Shown here: one piece after another, positions 34,189 to 42,874 of the stretch
Layout: every line of letters begins with the position of its first letter
Numbering within the stretch: position 1 is the stretch's first letter
Assembly (NCBI RefSeq): GCF_004348445.1
Contig: NZ_SMKV01000008.1
Span: 62,001 to 126,000, forward strand
Reading direction: 5' to 3'
Source: Saccharopolyspora aridisoli
Lineage (GTDB): Bacteria > Actinomycetota > Actinomycetes > Mycobacteriales > Pseudonocardiaceae
DNA length: 64,000 nt
Program-made: the position numbers and the translations under genes
Notes under the pieces: generated by a model
Seen by the model: the letters and a program-made list of their open reading frames with translations, nothing else
Told to the model about the DNA's origin: nothing
The model's database searches: none

Positions 34189-35721
34189 ATGACCCGAGCA
34201 CGTAAGACCCCCGGACGGATTGCTTTCGTGGGTTCCGGTCCCGGTGACGCGGGACTTCTCACCGTTCGGGGCCGGGATGTGATCGCCCGCGCTTCGCTGC
34301 TGGTGACCGACCCGGACGTACCCGCCGACATCGTCGCGATGGCCGCCGAGGGGGCGGAAGTTCGCCCCGCCGTCGGCGATCCTTCCGACGTGGCCAAGGA
34401 CCTGGTGAACGAGGCCGACACAGGCCGCAACGTGGTGCGCCTGGTCGCCGGTGACCCGCTCACCGCCGACGCGGTGGTCCGCGAGACGCAGGAGGTCTCC
34501 AAGACCGAGGCTCCGTTCGACGTCATCCCCGGTGTCTCCGGCGGCAGCGCGGTTCCGGCCTACGCCGGCATCGCGCTGGGCGCGGTGCACACCGAGGTCG
34601 ACGTCCGCGGTGATGCCGACTGGCCGGCGCTGGCCGGTGTGCCCGGCGCGCTGGTGCTGCACACCACCGGCAGCCACCTCGCCGAAGCCGCTTCGCGGTT
34701 GGTCGAGCACGGCCGTCCGGCGACCACCCCGGTCGCGGTGACCGCCTCCGGAACCACGGTGCAGCAGCGCACCATCGACACCACGTTGGCTTCGCTCGCC
34801 GCCGACGCCGGCGAGCTGCAGGGCCACCTGGTGGTGACGATCGGCGACATCGTCTCCGAGCGCAGCAAGCTGTCCTGGTGGGAGTCCCGAGCCCTGTACG
34901 GCTGGAAGATCCTGGTGCCGCGCACCAAGGAGCAGGCCGGCGTGATGAGCGAGCGGTTGTGGTCGCACGGTGCGGTGTCGCACGAGGTGCCGACCATCTC
35001 CGTGGAGCCGCCGCGCAGCCCCGCTCAGATGGAGCGCGCGGTCAAGGGCCTGGTCGACGGCCGCTACCAGTGGGTCGTGTTCACCTCGGCGAACGCGGTC
35101 CGCGCGGTGTGGGAGAAGTTCGCGGAGTTCGGCCTGGACGCCCGCGCGTTCTCCGGTGTGAAGATCGCCTGCGTCGGCGAGGCCACTGCGGAGAAGGTGC
35201 GCGCCTTCGGCATCTTCCCGGAGCTGCTGCCCTCGGGCGACCAGTCGAGCGAGGGCTTGCTGCAGGAGTTCCCGCCGCACGACGACATACTGGACCCGGT
35301 TGACCGGGTGCTGCTGCCGCGCGCCGACATCGCCACCGAGACGCTGTCGGCTGGGCTGCAGGAGCGCGGCTGGGAGGTCGACGACGTGACGGCCTACCGC
35401 ACCGTCCGCGCCGCTCCGCCGCCCGCGGAAACCCGCGAGATGATCAAGACCGGTGGTTTCGACGCGGTCTGCTTCACCTCGTCCTCCACGGTCCGCAACC
35501 TCGTCGGCATCGCGGGCAAGCCGCACGCCCGCACGCTCGTCGCCTGCATCGGGCCGAACACGGCCGAAACGGCGAAGGAGTTCGGTCTGCGGGTCGACGT
35601 CCAGCCCGAGGCCCCCCGGGTCGAGGAGCTGGTCGACGCCCTCGCCGCTCACGCGGCCCGCCTCCGCGCGGAAGGCGCGCTGCCGCCTCCGCGCAAGGCC
35701 AAGCGAGCCCGCCGGAGCTGA
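34189..35721 (+). CDS. hemD: Uroporphyrinogen-III synthase fused to a degenerate SAM-methyltransferase domain
   Basis: 510 residues. ATG 34189 has GGGGAG just upstream; ATG 34174 overlaps the hemC stop (TGATG) and is an alternative. Residues 1-245 have a CobA-like fold (VGSGPGDAGLLTVRGRDVIA, VIPGVSGGSAVPAYAGIAL), but the usual RLKGGDPFVFGRGGEE motif is RLVAGDPLTADAVVRET. Residues about 250-480 are HemD: ILVPRTKEQAG, WVVFTSANAVRAVWEKF and FDAVCFTSSSTVRNL. The C-terminal activity is confident; the methyltransferase may be inactive. The tail is basic. Confidence 0.9.
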   Translation: MTRARKTPGRIAFVGSGPGDAGLLTVRGRDVIARASLLVTDPDVPADIVAMAAEGAEVRPAVGDPSDVAKDLVNEADTGRNVVRLVAGDPLTADAVVRETQEVSKTEAPFDVIPGVSGGSAVPAYAGIALGAVHTEVDVRGDADWPALAGVPGALVLHTTGSHLAEAASRLVEHGRPATTPVAVTASGTTVQQRTIDTTLASLAADAGELQGHLVVTIGDIVSERSKLSWWESRALYGWKILVPRTKEQAGVMSERLWSHGAVSHEVPTISVEPPRSPAQMERAVKGLVDGRYQWVVFTSANAVRAVWEKFAEFGLDARAFSGVKIACVGEATAEKVRAFGIFPELLPSGDQSSEGLLQEFPPHDDILDPVDRVLLPRADIATETLSAGLQERGWEVDDVTAYRTVRAAPPPAETREMIKTGGFDAVCFTSSSTVRNLVGIAGKPHARTLVACIGPNTAETAKEFGLRVDVQPEAPRVEELVDALAAHAARLRAEGALPPPRKAKRARRS

Positions 35722-35753
35722 TCCGGCGCGGCGTCGAAAGCCGATCGAGACCT

Positions 35754-35791
35754 CGAAGGGCGCCCAGGACACCACGTCCAGGCGCCCTTCG
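35754..35791 (+). terminator. Terminator after hemD
   Basis: A perfect 11-bp outer stem (CGAAGGGCGCC with GGCGCCCTTCG) with a small inner GGAC/GTCC pairing lies 32 bp after the stop. It may end the rex-hemACD transcript; hemB then has its own promoter. Confidence 0.65.
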
Positions 35792-35959
35792 GCACCTCAC
35801 CGGGACGGACACCGCTGTTGAAGTCCTTCGGGAGGGGTCTGGCGACCGCCTCGGGTTGAGGGGACGATCACGGTCGGGTGAGGTCTCCGGGAGTCTGAAT
35901 TCACGGAGTGGTTACGCTCGGGGAGTCACCCCGCCTAGTCAGCTTGGGGAGCCGCTGTT

Positions 35960-36943
35960 ATGTATCCGACGAGCCGTCCCCGTCGACTCCGCCGCAACCC
36001 GGCGGTGCGTCGGCTGGTTTCCGAGACCTCCGTGGAGCCGCGGCACCTGGTGCTGCCGATGTTCGTCCGCGAAGGGGCCTCCGAGCCGGTGCCGATCAAG
36101 TCCATGCCCGGGGTCGTGCAGCACACCCGCGACTCGCTGAAGAAGGCCGCGGCCGAGGCGGTCAGCGCGGGCGTCGGTGGGCTGATGCTCTTCGGGGTGC
36201 CGGAGGAGCACGACGCGGACGGGTCCGGCGCGGTCGATCCCGACGGGATCCTCAACGTCGCGCTGCGCGACCTGCGCTCCGAGGTCGGCGACAGCACGGT
36301 GCTGATGGCCGACCTGTGCCTGGACGAGTTCACCGATCACGGCCACTGCGGCGTGCTGGACGAGGACGGCAACGTCGACAACGACCGCACGCTGCAGATC
36401 TACGGCGAGATGGCCGTGGTGCAGGCGCAGTCCGGTGCCCACGTGGTCGGGCCGAGCGGCATGATGGACGGTCAGGTCGGCGTGATTCGGGATTCGCTGG
36501 ACGCCACCGGCTTCGACGACGTGTCGATCTTGGCCTACTCCGCGAAGTACGCCTCGGCGTTCTTCGGCCCGTTCCGCGAGGCCGTCGACTCCCAGCTCAA
36601 GGGCGACCGCAAGACCTACCAGCAGGACCCGGCCAACGGCCGCGAAGCCCTGCGCGAAGCGGACCTGGACCTGGCCGAGGGCGCCGACATGGTGATGGTC
36701 AAGCCGGCCATGTCCTACCTGGACGTGCTGCGGGACATCGCCGGTGTCGCCGACGTCCCGGTCGCCGCCTACCAGGTGTCCGGCGAGTACGCGATGATCG
36801 AGGCGGCGGTGGCCAACGGCTGGCTCGAACGGCAGCGCACGGTGCTCGAGGCGCTGACCTCGATCCGCCGCGCGGGCGCGGACGTCGTGCTCACCTACTG
36901 GGCCACCGAAGCCGCGCAGTGGCTGCAGGACGCGCGCGCATGA
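35960..36943 (+). CDS. hemB: Delta-aminolevulinic acid dehydratase (porphobilinogen synthase)
   Basis: Condenses two 5-aminolevulinates to porphobilinogen. 327 residues from ATG 35960. Schiff-base lysines are K196 ([14 protein letters not shown]) and K248 ([11 protein letters not shown]). The metal site is [14 protein letters not shown]: Cys120, Asp122 and Cys130, where the zinc enzymes carry Cys at 122. TACGCT at 35913 is a possible -10. Its stop overlaps the next gene (ATGA). Confidence 0.96.
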   Translation: MYPTSRPRRLRRNPAVRRLVSETSVEPRHLVLPMFVREGASEPVPIKSMPGVVQHTRDSLKKAAAEAVSAGVGGLMLFGVPEEHDADGSGAVDPDGILNVALRDLRSEVGDSTVLMADLCLDEFTDHGHCGVLDEDGNVDNDRTLQIYGEMAVVQAQSGAHVVGPSGMMDGQVGVIRDSLDATGFDDVSILAYSAKYASAFFGPFREAVDSQLKGDRKTYQQDPANGREALREADLDLAEGADMVMVKPAMSYLDVLRDIAGVADVPVAAYQVSGEYAMIEAAVANGWLERQRTVLEALTSIRRAGADVVLTYWATEAAQWLQDARA

Positions 36944-37515
36944 CCGACTTGGAGCAGCGGGTGGACGCCTTCGGCCGACCGGTCCCGCCGCCGGAACCCC
37001 CCGAGCCGCCGCAGGCGCTGCAGACCGCGCGGTGGCTGTGGATCGGTGCCGTGCTGGTCGGCGTGGTGCAGGCGTTCGTCCAGCTCCTCGACCGGCAACG
37101 GCTGATCGGCGAGCTCCGCCAGCTGCAACCCGAGATGACCCAGACCGACCTGGACGCCGCCGCCAACAGCGGCATCATGTTCACCTTCATGTTCAAGGCG
37201 TTGACGTTGATGGTGTACGTGCTGCTGTGCAAGCGGATGCTGGAGGGTCGCAACTGGGGTCGGATCACGCTCGCGGTGTTCGGCGGTTTCGGCGTGTTCA
37301 ACGCCGTGATCACCGTGCTGACGGTGTCGCTGGTCGGTCCCGCGCTGATCAAGCAGCTGACCGGGATGACCGTGAGCGGCGTCGACGTGGTGTTCGCGGT
37401 GCTGGTGGCCGCGGTCGAGGTCGCGGCGATCGTGTTCATGTACCGGCCCGAGGCCAACCGGTTCTTCCGCGAGTCCCGACGCTTCCGCCCGCAACCGCCC
37501 CGTAACGTGTGGTGA
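36940..37515 (+). CDS. Membrane protein of the hemB-hemL interval, paralogue 1
   Basis: 191 residues, coupled to hemB. After a Pro-rich N-terminus ([12 protein letters not shown]) come four membrane helices (about 32-50, 87-105, 113-132 and 160-177). It shares the motif [16 protein letters not shown] with the two following proteins (RNWARVVITVVGA, RNWARVTLTIFAA). No function is known. Coupling to hemB could mean a link to heme or membrane assembly. Confidence 0.8.
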   Translation: MTDLEQRVDAFGRPVPPPEPPEPPQALQTARWLWIGAVLVGVVQAFVQLLDRQRLIGELRQLQPEMTQTDLDAAANSGIMFTFMFKALTLMVYVLLCKRMLEGRNWGRITLAVFGGFGVFNAVITVLTVSLVGPALIKQLTGMTVSGVDVVFAVLVAAVEVAAIVFMYRPEANRFFRESRRFRPQPPRNVW

Positions 37516-37523
37516 CCATTCGG

Positions 37524-37552
37524 TGGACACGGCCTCGGCCTGTTCCTAGGCT
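37524..37552 (+). promoter_or_regulatory. Promoter of a predicted leaderless mRNA, paralogue 2
   Basis: TGGACA (37524-37529), 17-bp spacer, TAGGCT (37547-37552), then 6 nt to the GTG start at 37559, so transcription should begin at the start codon. It resembles the promoter at 38162 over about 30 bp. Confidence 0.6.
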
Positions 37553-37558
37553 GACCTG

Positions 37559-38086
37559 GTGACGCCGCCAGACGCAGTCAACCCGTACGGCGCTGCCCCA
37601 CCGCCACCGCCGGAACGGCCGCCGGGGTCGCAGCGCCCGCGCACGATCGACAACTCGTTCTGGGCGGGGATCGCCAGCCCGGTCGTCGGGTTCGTGATGT
37701 TCGCGCTGGCGTTCGCGACGATCAGCGACGCCGAGCTGCAGATGGTCCTCAACCAGGCGGGAGCGACCGGTCAGCCGGCGCTCAGCCTCGATCAGGCCCG
37801 CTCCTTGTTCCAGGTCGCGATCGCGATCGCGGTGGTGTTCTGCTTGGTTCTGGCCGGCTTGTGGATCATGTTCCTGATCTTCATGCGCAACGGCCGCAAC
37901 TGGGCCCGCGTTGTGATCACGGTGGTCGGCGCGCTGTGGTTCCTGCTGACGATCCCCACGGTCATCGGGGGCGCGGCAGGCGGGATCGCCACGGTCCTCG
38001 TCGCCGTCCTCCAGCTCGCGACGATCGCCGCCACCATCGTCTACGCCTACCTGGCTCCCTCGAACCAGTACCTCCAGCCCCGCTGA
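37559..38086 (+). CDS. Membrane protein of the hemB-hemL interval, paralogue 2
   Basis: 175 residues from GTG 37559. Pro-rich cytosolic N-terminus (GAAPPPPPERPPG), then four helices (about 35-55, 80-105, 112-130 and 142-160) and the motif RNWARVVITVVGALWFLLT shared with its neighbours. It is expressed from its own leaderless-type promoter at 37524. Function unknown. Confidence 0.8.
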   Translation: MTPPDAVNPYGAAPPPPPERPPGSQRPRTIDNSFWAGIASPVVGFVMFALAFATISDAELQMVLNQAGATGQPALSLDQARSLFQVAIAIAVVFCLVLAGLWIMFLIFMRNGRNWARVVITVVGALWFLLTIPTVIGGAAGGIATVLVAVLQLATIAATIVYAYLAPSNQYLQPR

Positions 38087-38161
38087 CCCACCTGGTTGCT
38101 CCGCTTGCCGGACCCGGGTGGTGATGTGAACGTCCTCTTCGCGGTACTTGACCTGAACCGG

Positions 38162-38191
38162 TGGACAGGGGTATCGGCTGGTTCCTAGGGT
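38162..38191 (+). promoter_or_regulatory. Promoter of a predicted leaderless mRNA, paralogue 3
   Basis: TGGACA (38162-38167), 18-bp spacer, TAGGGT (38186-38191), then 6 nt to GTG 38198. The TTCCTAGG block around the -10 is shared with the promoter at 37524, so the two genes probably arose by duplication with their promoters. Confidence 0.6.
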
Positions 38192-38197
38192 TCGTGC

Positions 38198-38854
38198 GTG
38201 AACTTCCCGCAGAATCCTTGGCAGCAGGGTGGGCACCCTCAGTCGGGGACTCCTTCCGGCGGTTTTCCGCAGCAGCAGCTCGGCGGATACCAGCCCTACT
38301 CGCAGAACCCGTTCAGCGCGCCGCCGGTGCCCGTCCACGAGATGGCCGTGCCGCAGCGGCCCGCGACGGTCGAGACCGCGTTCTGGATCGCCGTGGTGCT
38401 CCCACTGCTGGTGACGGTGCTCAACGTGGTCAGCTACCTGGTGCTGCAGGGCTGGGTGCAAGACTCGATCGGCGGAGGTTCGGAGGACGTCACCGCGGAG
38501 GTGACCTCCGCGGTCAACGGCGTGATGATGGTCTTCTTCGTCATCGTGACGATCTTCTACCTGATCTTGACCGGCCTGTGGATCACATTCGGCTTCAAGC
38601 TGCGGGCGGGCCGGAACTGGGCGCGGGTCACCCTGACGATCTTCGCCGCGTTCTGGGCGATGTCGAGCACCGGCACCCTGGCTTCCGGCGGCATGGCGAC
38701 CGGTCTGAGCGATACCGAGGCGCTGCCCGGGAGCTACTACGCCCTGAGCTACGTGCAGGGCGGGCTGGGCGTGGTCGGCACGGTCGCCTTCGTGGTGCTG
38801 GTCTTCACGGCGAAGTCCAACGCCTACTTCGACGCGTCGAACCGCCAGTACTGA
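38198..38854 (+). CDS. Membrane protein of the hemB-hemL interval, paralogue 3
   Basis: 218 residues from GTG 38198. The N-terminal 55 residues are Gln/Pro/Gly-rich (WQQGGHPQSGTPSGGFPQQQ), then four helices and the shared RNWARVTLTIFAAFW motif (about 147-165). The arrangement resembles the Q/P-rich DUF4064-like proteins, but I could not assign a family. Its stop overlaps the next ATG (TGATG). Confidence 0.78.
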   Translation: MNFPQNPWQQGGHPQSGTPSGGFPQQQLGGYQPYSQNPFSAPPVPVHEMAVPQRPATVETAFWIAVVLPLLVTVLNVVSYLVLQGWVQDSIGGGSEDVTAEVTSAVNGVMMVFFVIVTIFYLILTGLWITFGFKLRAGRNWARVTLTIFAAFWAMSSTGTLASGGMATGLSDTEALPGSYYALSYVQGGLGVVGTVAFVVLVFTAKSNAYFDASNRQY

Positions 38855-39213
38855 TGGCGCCGCCGAAACCGCTGCGCATCGCGGTCGTGCTGTGGTGGGT
38901 CGTGGCCCTGCTGCTCCTGCTGGAGACCGGGCAGGCCTGGTTCGACCCCGCCGTCCAAGGTCGGTTGCTGCTGGTCAACACCGTCGTCGGGGTCGTCATG
39001 GCGGCGATCTACCTGGCGCTGGGTGCGCTGGTGCTCCGTCGCCGGGGGTGGGCGCGGTTCCTGCTCAGCGCGTTCGCCGCGGTGCACGCGGTGCTGATGG
39101 TCGTTTCGGGTGCAGGTTTCGGAATGCCCGTCCTGCTCCTTGTGCTCGGCGTCGCCGGGACCGTATTGATGTGGGCGCAGCAGAGCTCCGACTTCCTGAC
39201 GGGTGAGCGATGA
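38854..39213 (+). CDS. Small membrane protein, unknown
   Basis: 119 residues with about four hydrophobic helices (IAVVLWWVVALLLLLETG, LLLVNTVVGVVMAAIYLAL, RGWARFLLSAFAAVHAVLM and MPVLLLVLGVAGTVLMW). The RGWARFLLSAFAA motif resembles the RNWAR motif of the upstream three, so it is a fourth, shorter relative. It is coupled at both ends (TGATG and ATGA), so it is translated with its neighbours. Confidence 0.72.
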   Translation: MAPPKPLRIAVVLWWVVALLLLLETGQAWFDPAVQGRLLLVNTVVGVVMAAIYLALGALVLRRRGWARFLLSAFAAVHAVLMVVSGAGFGMPVLLLVLGVAGTVLMWAQQSSDFLTGER

Positions 39214-39659
39214 GCGATCCGGTGTTGTACTCCGAACGCGGCAGCAGCTGGTGGCCGGTGCTGTGGGGCCCGGCCTTCGCGCTGCTGGGGCTCCTCGCCG
39301 AGCAGCTCACGCTCGGCCCGCAGCACGTCGCGATGTGGGTCCTGGTCGGACTCGCGCTCGCCGTCTGCGCCGCCACCTGGGTCTACGGCAGGCAGCGGCT
39401 CCTCGCGGTGCGCCTGACGACGTCCGAACTGGTGCTCGGCAGGGAGGCGGTCGCGGTCGACAAGATCGCAGAGGTCAACGACGTGGGAGCGCCCGTAGGG
39501 GCGCGCGTGCTGGGCGGTAGCTGGACGGTCCCGAAGGGCACCGGCGAGATCCCGCTGCGGCTGACCGACGACACCGTGGTGCTGGCCTGGGCCAAGGACC
39601 ACGAGAAGCTGTCGGCCGAACTCGCGGAGCTCGTCGAGGAGCGCTCGCCGGAGCTCTAG
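39210..39659 (+). CDS. Membrane protein with C-terminal cytosolic domain, unknown
   Basis: 149 residues from ATG 39210. Two N-terminal helices (WPVLWGPAFALLGLLAEQL and HVAMWVLVGLALAVCAATWV) precede a soluble domain with beta-strand character (LTTSELVLGREAVAVDKIAEV) that resembles the DUF3093 type, though not clearly. It is coupled to the previous gene by ATGA. Function unknown. Confidence 0.7.
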   Translation: MSDPVLYSERGSSWWPVLWGPAFALLGLLAEQLTLGPQHVAMWVLVGLALAVCAATWVYGRQRLLAVRLTTSELVLGREAVAVDKIAEVNDVGAPVGARVLGGSWTVPKGTGEIPLRLTDDTVVLAWAKDHEKLSAELAELVEERSPEL

Positions 39660-39760
39660 GCAGCAAAGTGCCCCGGGTGGCATGCGCGGAGCAGAGGCGA
39701 ACCCGGGGCCTACGCCGCCCAACCTAGCACGAGATCCGCAGCGGTCGAAAGGAAAGCCCC

Positions 39761-40396
39761 ATGACCAGGGACGACGTCGAGCTCCCCGGTTGGGTGAGGG
39801 AGCTGCTGTCGGAATCTCGCTTCGACCGCTACCTCAAGAAGGCCGGAGGCGACGTCGACGTCGCGGTCCGGCTCTACGACTGGAACGTGCAGGTTTCGGC
39901 GGCCTTCTACGGCCCGCTGCACTGGCTGGAGGTGTCGCTGCGCAACGCCCTGCACCACCGCTTGCGTGAGCGTTTCGGCCGGGACGACTGGTGGGAGGTC
40001 GCGCAGCTGGCCGACAACGCCAAGTTCAAGATCGGCCGCGCTCGCCGCAAGGTCGAACGCCGGGCGGACTCCTCCCCCGATGACGTGGTGGCCGAGCTGA
40101 CCTTCGGGTTCTGGGTCTCGCTGCTCAGCCGCACCCACGACCGGCAGATCTGGGTTCCCGCGGCGCACCGCGCCTTCCCCCACTACACGGGCCCGCGCAA
40201 CGCGCTGCACGACGACTTCATGGGCTTGCTCGACTTCCGCAACCGGGTCATGCACCACGAGCCGATCTTCTACCTCGACCTGCCCGAGTACCACGAGCGC
40301 ATCTACCGGCTGCTCGGTCACCTCTCCCACGACGCGGCCCGGCACGCCGAGCGCACCGACCGGATCAGCGCGGTCCTCGACGCCCGCGACGTGTGA
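39761..40396 (+). CDS. Abi_2/HEPN-like protein (candidate RNase or abortive-infection protein)
   Basis: 211 residues from ATG 39761 with GAAAGGAAAG upstream. All-helical, with the Abi-like signature GPLHWLEVSLRNALHHRL (51-68) and the HEPN ribonuclease motif R160-x4-H165 in FRNRVMHHEPIF. Abi_2 proteins are linked to phage defence or toxin function. No antitoxin or other defence gene is adjacent; the 110-residue membrane protein after it starts 13 bp on. Assignment rests on motif reading. Confidence 0.65.
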   Translation: MTRDDVELPGWVRELLSESRFDRYLKKAGGDVDVAVRLYDWNVQVSAAFYGPLHWLEVSLRNALHHRLRERFGRDDWWEVAQLADNAKFKIGRARRKVERRADSSPDDVVAELTFGFWVSLLSRTHDRQIWVPAAHRAFPHYTGPRNALHDDFMGLLDFRNRVMHHEPIFYLDLPEYHERIYRLLGHLSHDAARHAERTDRISAVLDARDV

Positions 40397-40409
40397 GACG
40401 CTCTCCGCC

Positions 40410-40742
40410 GTGACGACTGCCGAACAGGGGCCCGCCAGCGGGCCGAAGCTCGACGGCGACGCCGAACCGGTGCGCTCGGGTGGTCGGCTGAACCAGCCGT
40501 GGCGCGCGGCCGTGGCCGGGCTCGAACTGGTCGCCGCGGTAGCGCTGGTGCTGCTCGCGTGGTGGGCGTGGCACCGCGGCGTGGTGACCACCTACCTGCC
40601 CGGGCAGCGAGGCGCCGTTGACGTGGTGACCCGCTCCATCGGAAGCTGGCTGTCCGGTGCCGTCATCGCCGCCACCTTCGCCGGACTGCTGCTCGTCGAC
40701 GCGCCGCGCCAGATCGGCCTCGCCATCCGAGCGGGCGGCTAG
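40410..40742 (+). CDS. Small two-helix membrane protein, unknown
   Basis: 110 residues from GTG 40410. A Gly/Asp-rich N-terminus precedes two helices (AAVAGLELVAAVALVLLAWW and WLSGAVIAATFAGLLLV). It starts 13 bp after the HEPN-like gene, so the two may be co-transcribed and the protein could be its partner, but this is only proximity. Confidence 0.65.
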   Translation: MTTAEQGPASGPKLDGDAEPVRSGGRLNQPWRAAVAGLELVAAVALVLLAWWAWHRGVVTTYLPGQRGAVDVVTRSIGSWLSGAVIAATFAGLLLVDAPRQIGLAIRAGG

Positions 40743-40780
40743 GGTTGCTGCTGCGGGCCGCCTTGCGTCGCGGTCTGGGT

Positions 40781-40819
40781 GGCGGAAACCCCCGAAGGGG
40801 GCAGCGCAGCGGTTCCGCC
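40781..40819. other. Nested inverted repeat upstream of hemL
   Basis: GGCGGAA (40781-40787) pairs with TTCCGCC (40813-40819), enclosing the tight hairpin CCCCC-GAA-GGGGG (40789-40801). It probably ends the upstream gene, or forms a leader structure before hemL. Confidence 0.5.
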
Positions 40820-40883
40820 GCCCTCTCGGACACGAGGTCGGTGTGCGCCCGGCCACAGTGCGGGGAGTGTCAAACTGGGGGGC

Positions 40884-42233
40884 GTGACAGCTTCTGCGAA
40901 CTCCGCTTCGACCCGGCACGACGATCCGGCTCCGCAGTCGCGGCAGCTGTTCGAGCGTGCGCAGGCGGTGACGCCCGGCGGCGTCAACTCCCCGGTCCGC
41001 GCCTTCCAGTCCGTCGGCGGCACGCCGCGGTTCATGGTGCGCGGTGAGGGCGCCTACCTCTGGGACGCCGACGACAACCGCTACGTCGACCTGGTGTCGT
41101 CCTGGGGCCCGATGATCAACGGGCACGCCCATCCCGACGTCGTCGCCGCGGTGCGGGACACGGCCGTGCACGGCACGTCCTTCGGGACACCCGGCGCCGG
41201 TGAGATCGACCTGGCGCAGGAGATCATCGACCGCGTCGAGCCGGTCGAGCAGGTCCGCCTGGTCAACTCCGGGACCGAGGCGACGATGAGCGCCGTGCGG
41301 CTCGCCCGCGCCTTCACCGGCAAGCAGAAGATCGTCAAGTTCGCGGGCTGCTACCACGGCCACGTGGACGCGCTGCTGGCCAGCGCTGGCTCGGGCGTCG
41401 CGACGCTCGGCCTGCCGACCTCGCCGGGTGTCACCGGCGCGCAGGCCGCCGACACCCTCGTGCTGCCCTACAACGACCTCGAAGCCGTGCGGCAGGTCTT
41501 CGCCGAGCAGGGCGACGAGATCGCCTGCGTGATCACCGAGGCCGCCGCGGGCAACATGGGCACGATCGCGCCGCTGCCCGGCTTCAACGCCGGGCTCAAG
41601 GAGCTGACCAGCGCGAACGAAGCACTGCTGATCATGGACGAGGTGATGACCGGCTTCCGCGTTTCCGCTGCCGGCTGGTTCGGCATCGACGGCGTCGCCG
41701 GTGACCTCTACACCTTCGGCAAGGTCATGTCCGGTGGTCTCCCGGCCGCGGCCTTCGGCGGTCGTGCCGACGTGATGTCGCGCCTCGCGCCGACCGGCCC
41801 CGTCTACCAGGCGGGCACGCTCGCGGGGAACCCGATCGCCGTCGCCTCCGGCCTGGCCAACCTCCGCGCCGCCGACGCCTCGACCTACGCGGCGCTGGAC
41901 CGCAACGCCGAACGGCTCCGCGAGCTCATCGGGTCCGCGCTGAGCGCCGAAGGCGTTGTCCACCAGATCGCCTCGGCGGGCAACATGCTCAGCGTCTTCT
42001 TCAGCGAGACACCGGTGCACGACTACGAGCAGTCCCAGGCCCAGAAGACCTGGCGCTTCCCGGCCTTCTTCCACGAGCTGCTCGCGCGCGGCATCTACCC
42101 GCCGCCGAGCGCCTTCGAGACCTGGTTCGTCAACGCAGCCATGGACGACGAGGCGTTCGAGCAGATCGCCGACGCCCTGCCGCACGCCGCGCGCGCAGCC
42201 GCCGCCGCCACGGCCCCGGAGGCGTCGAAATGA
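40884..42233 (+). CDS. hemL: Glutamate-1-semialdehyde 2,1-aminomutase
   Basis: Converts glutamate-1-semialdehyde to 5-aminolevulinate with PLP. 449 residues from GTG 40884. Motifs: [42 protein letters not shown], the aspartate in [12 protein letters not shown] and the PLP Lys280 in [10 protein letters not shown]. The hemL stop overlaps the next gene (ATGA), placing heme and cytochrome c genes in one run. Confidence 0.96.
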   Translation: MTASANSASTRHDDPAPQSRQLFERAQAVTPGGVNSPVRAFQSVGGTPRFMVRGEGAYLWDADDNRYVDLVSSWGPMINGHAHPDVVAAVRDTAVHGTSFGTPGAGEIDLAQEIIDRVEPVEQVRLVNSGTEATMSAVRLARAFTGKQKIVKFAGCYHGHVDALLASAGSGVATLGLPTSPGVTGAQAADTLVLPYNDLEAVRQVFAEQGDEIACVITEAAAGNMGTIAPLPGFNAGLKELTSANEALLIMDEVMTGFRVSAAGWFGIDGVAGDLYTFGKVMSGGLPAAAFGGRADVMSRLAPTGPVYQAGTLAGNPIAVASGLANLRAADASTYAALDRNAERLRELIGSALSAEGVVHQIASAGNMLSVFFSETPVHDYEQSQAQKTWRFPAFFHELLARGIYPPPSAFETWFVNAAMDDEAFEQIADALPHAARAAAAATAPEASK

Positions 42234-42874
42234 CCGAGCCGCAGGCTGAGAAGACCCTCGTGCACTTCCTCCGCCACGGCGAGGTGCACAACCCGGAGGG
42301 CGTCCTCTACGGCCGGCTTCCCGGCTACCGGCTGTCCGACAAGGGAGAGCAGCAGGCCAAGCTCGTCGCGGAGTTCCTCTCCGGGCACGACATCGCCCGC
42401 GTGATCTCCTCACCGCTGCAGCGCGCCCAGGAGACCGCCCGCCCGCTGGGCTCGATGTTCCAGGTCGACGTGGCCACCGACGACCGGCTCATCGAAGCCG
42501 ACAACCGCTTCGAGGGCCTGAAGGTCTCAGTCGGCGACGGGGCCCTGCGCTCACCCCGCCACTGGCCGAAGCTGTGGAACCCGTTCGCGCCCTCCTGGGG
42601 CGAGCCGTACCTGGAGATCGCGCACCGGATGCTCGGCGTCGCGCACCGCGCGCGTGCCGCGGCGGCCGGGCGGGAAGCGGTGTGCGTCTCGCACCAGCTG
42701 CCGATCTGGACGCTGCGCCGCTACGTCGAGGGCAAGCCGATGTGGCACGACCCCCGCCGCAGGCAGTGCTCGCTGGCGTCGGTGACGACGCTGGTGTTCC
42801 GCGGCGAACAGCTGGTGCGGGTTGCCTACGTGGAACCCGCAGGTGGCACCGATCCGAGAGTGACGGGCGCATGA
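42230..42874 (+). CDS. Histidine phosphatase superfamily protein (Rv0525-like)
   Basis: 214 residues. Phosphohistidine motif [10 protein letters not shown] near the start, and the second catalytic His in [19 protein letters not shown]. The substrate is unknown. Coupled to hemL (ATGA) and to the thioredoxin gene (ATGA), so it belongs to the same operon. Conserved next to hemL in mycobacteria (recalled). Confidence 0.88.
   Translation: MTEPQAEKTLVHFLRHGEVHNPEGVLYGRLPGYRLSDKGEQQAKLVAEFLSGHDIARVISSPLQRAQETARPLGSMFQVDVATDDRLIEADNRFEGLKVSVGDGALRSPRHWPKLWNPFAPSWGEPYLEIAHRMLGVAHRARAAAAGREAVCVSHQLPIWTLRRYVEGKPMWHDPRRRQCSLASVTTLVFRGEQLVRVAYVEPAGGTDPRVTGA

Noticed and set aside
40741-40883. Extra copy of the dispersed repeat before hemL
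   Set aside because: Only GGTGGCGGAA is shared; alignment with full copies fails, so the stretch was described only as a nested hairpin.
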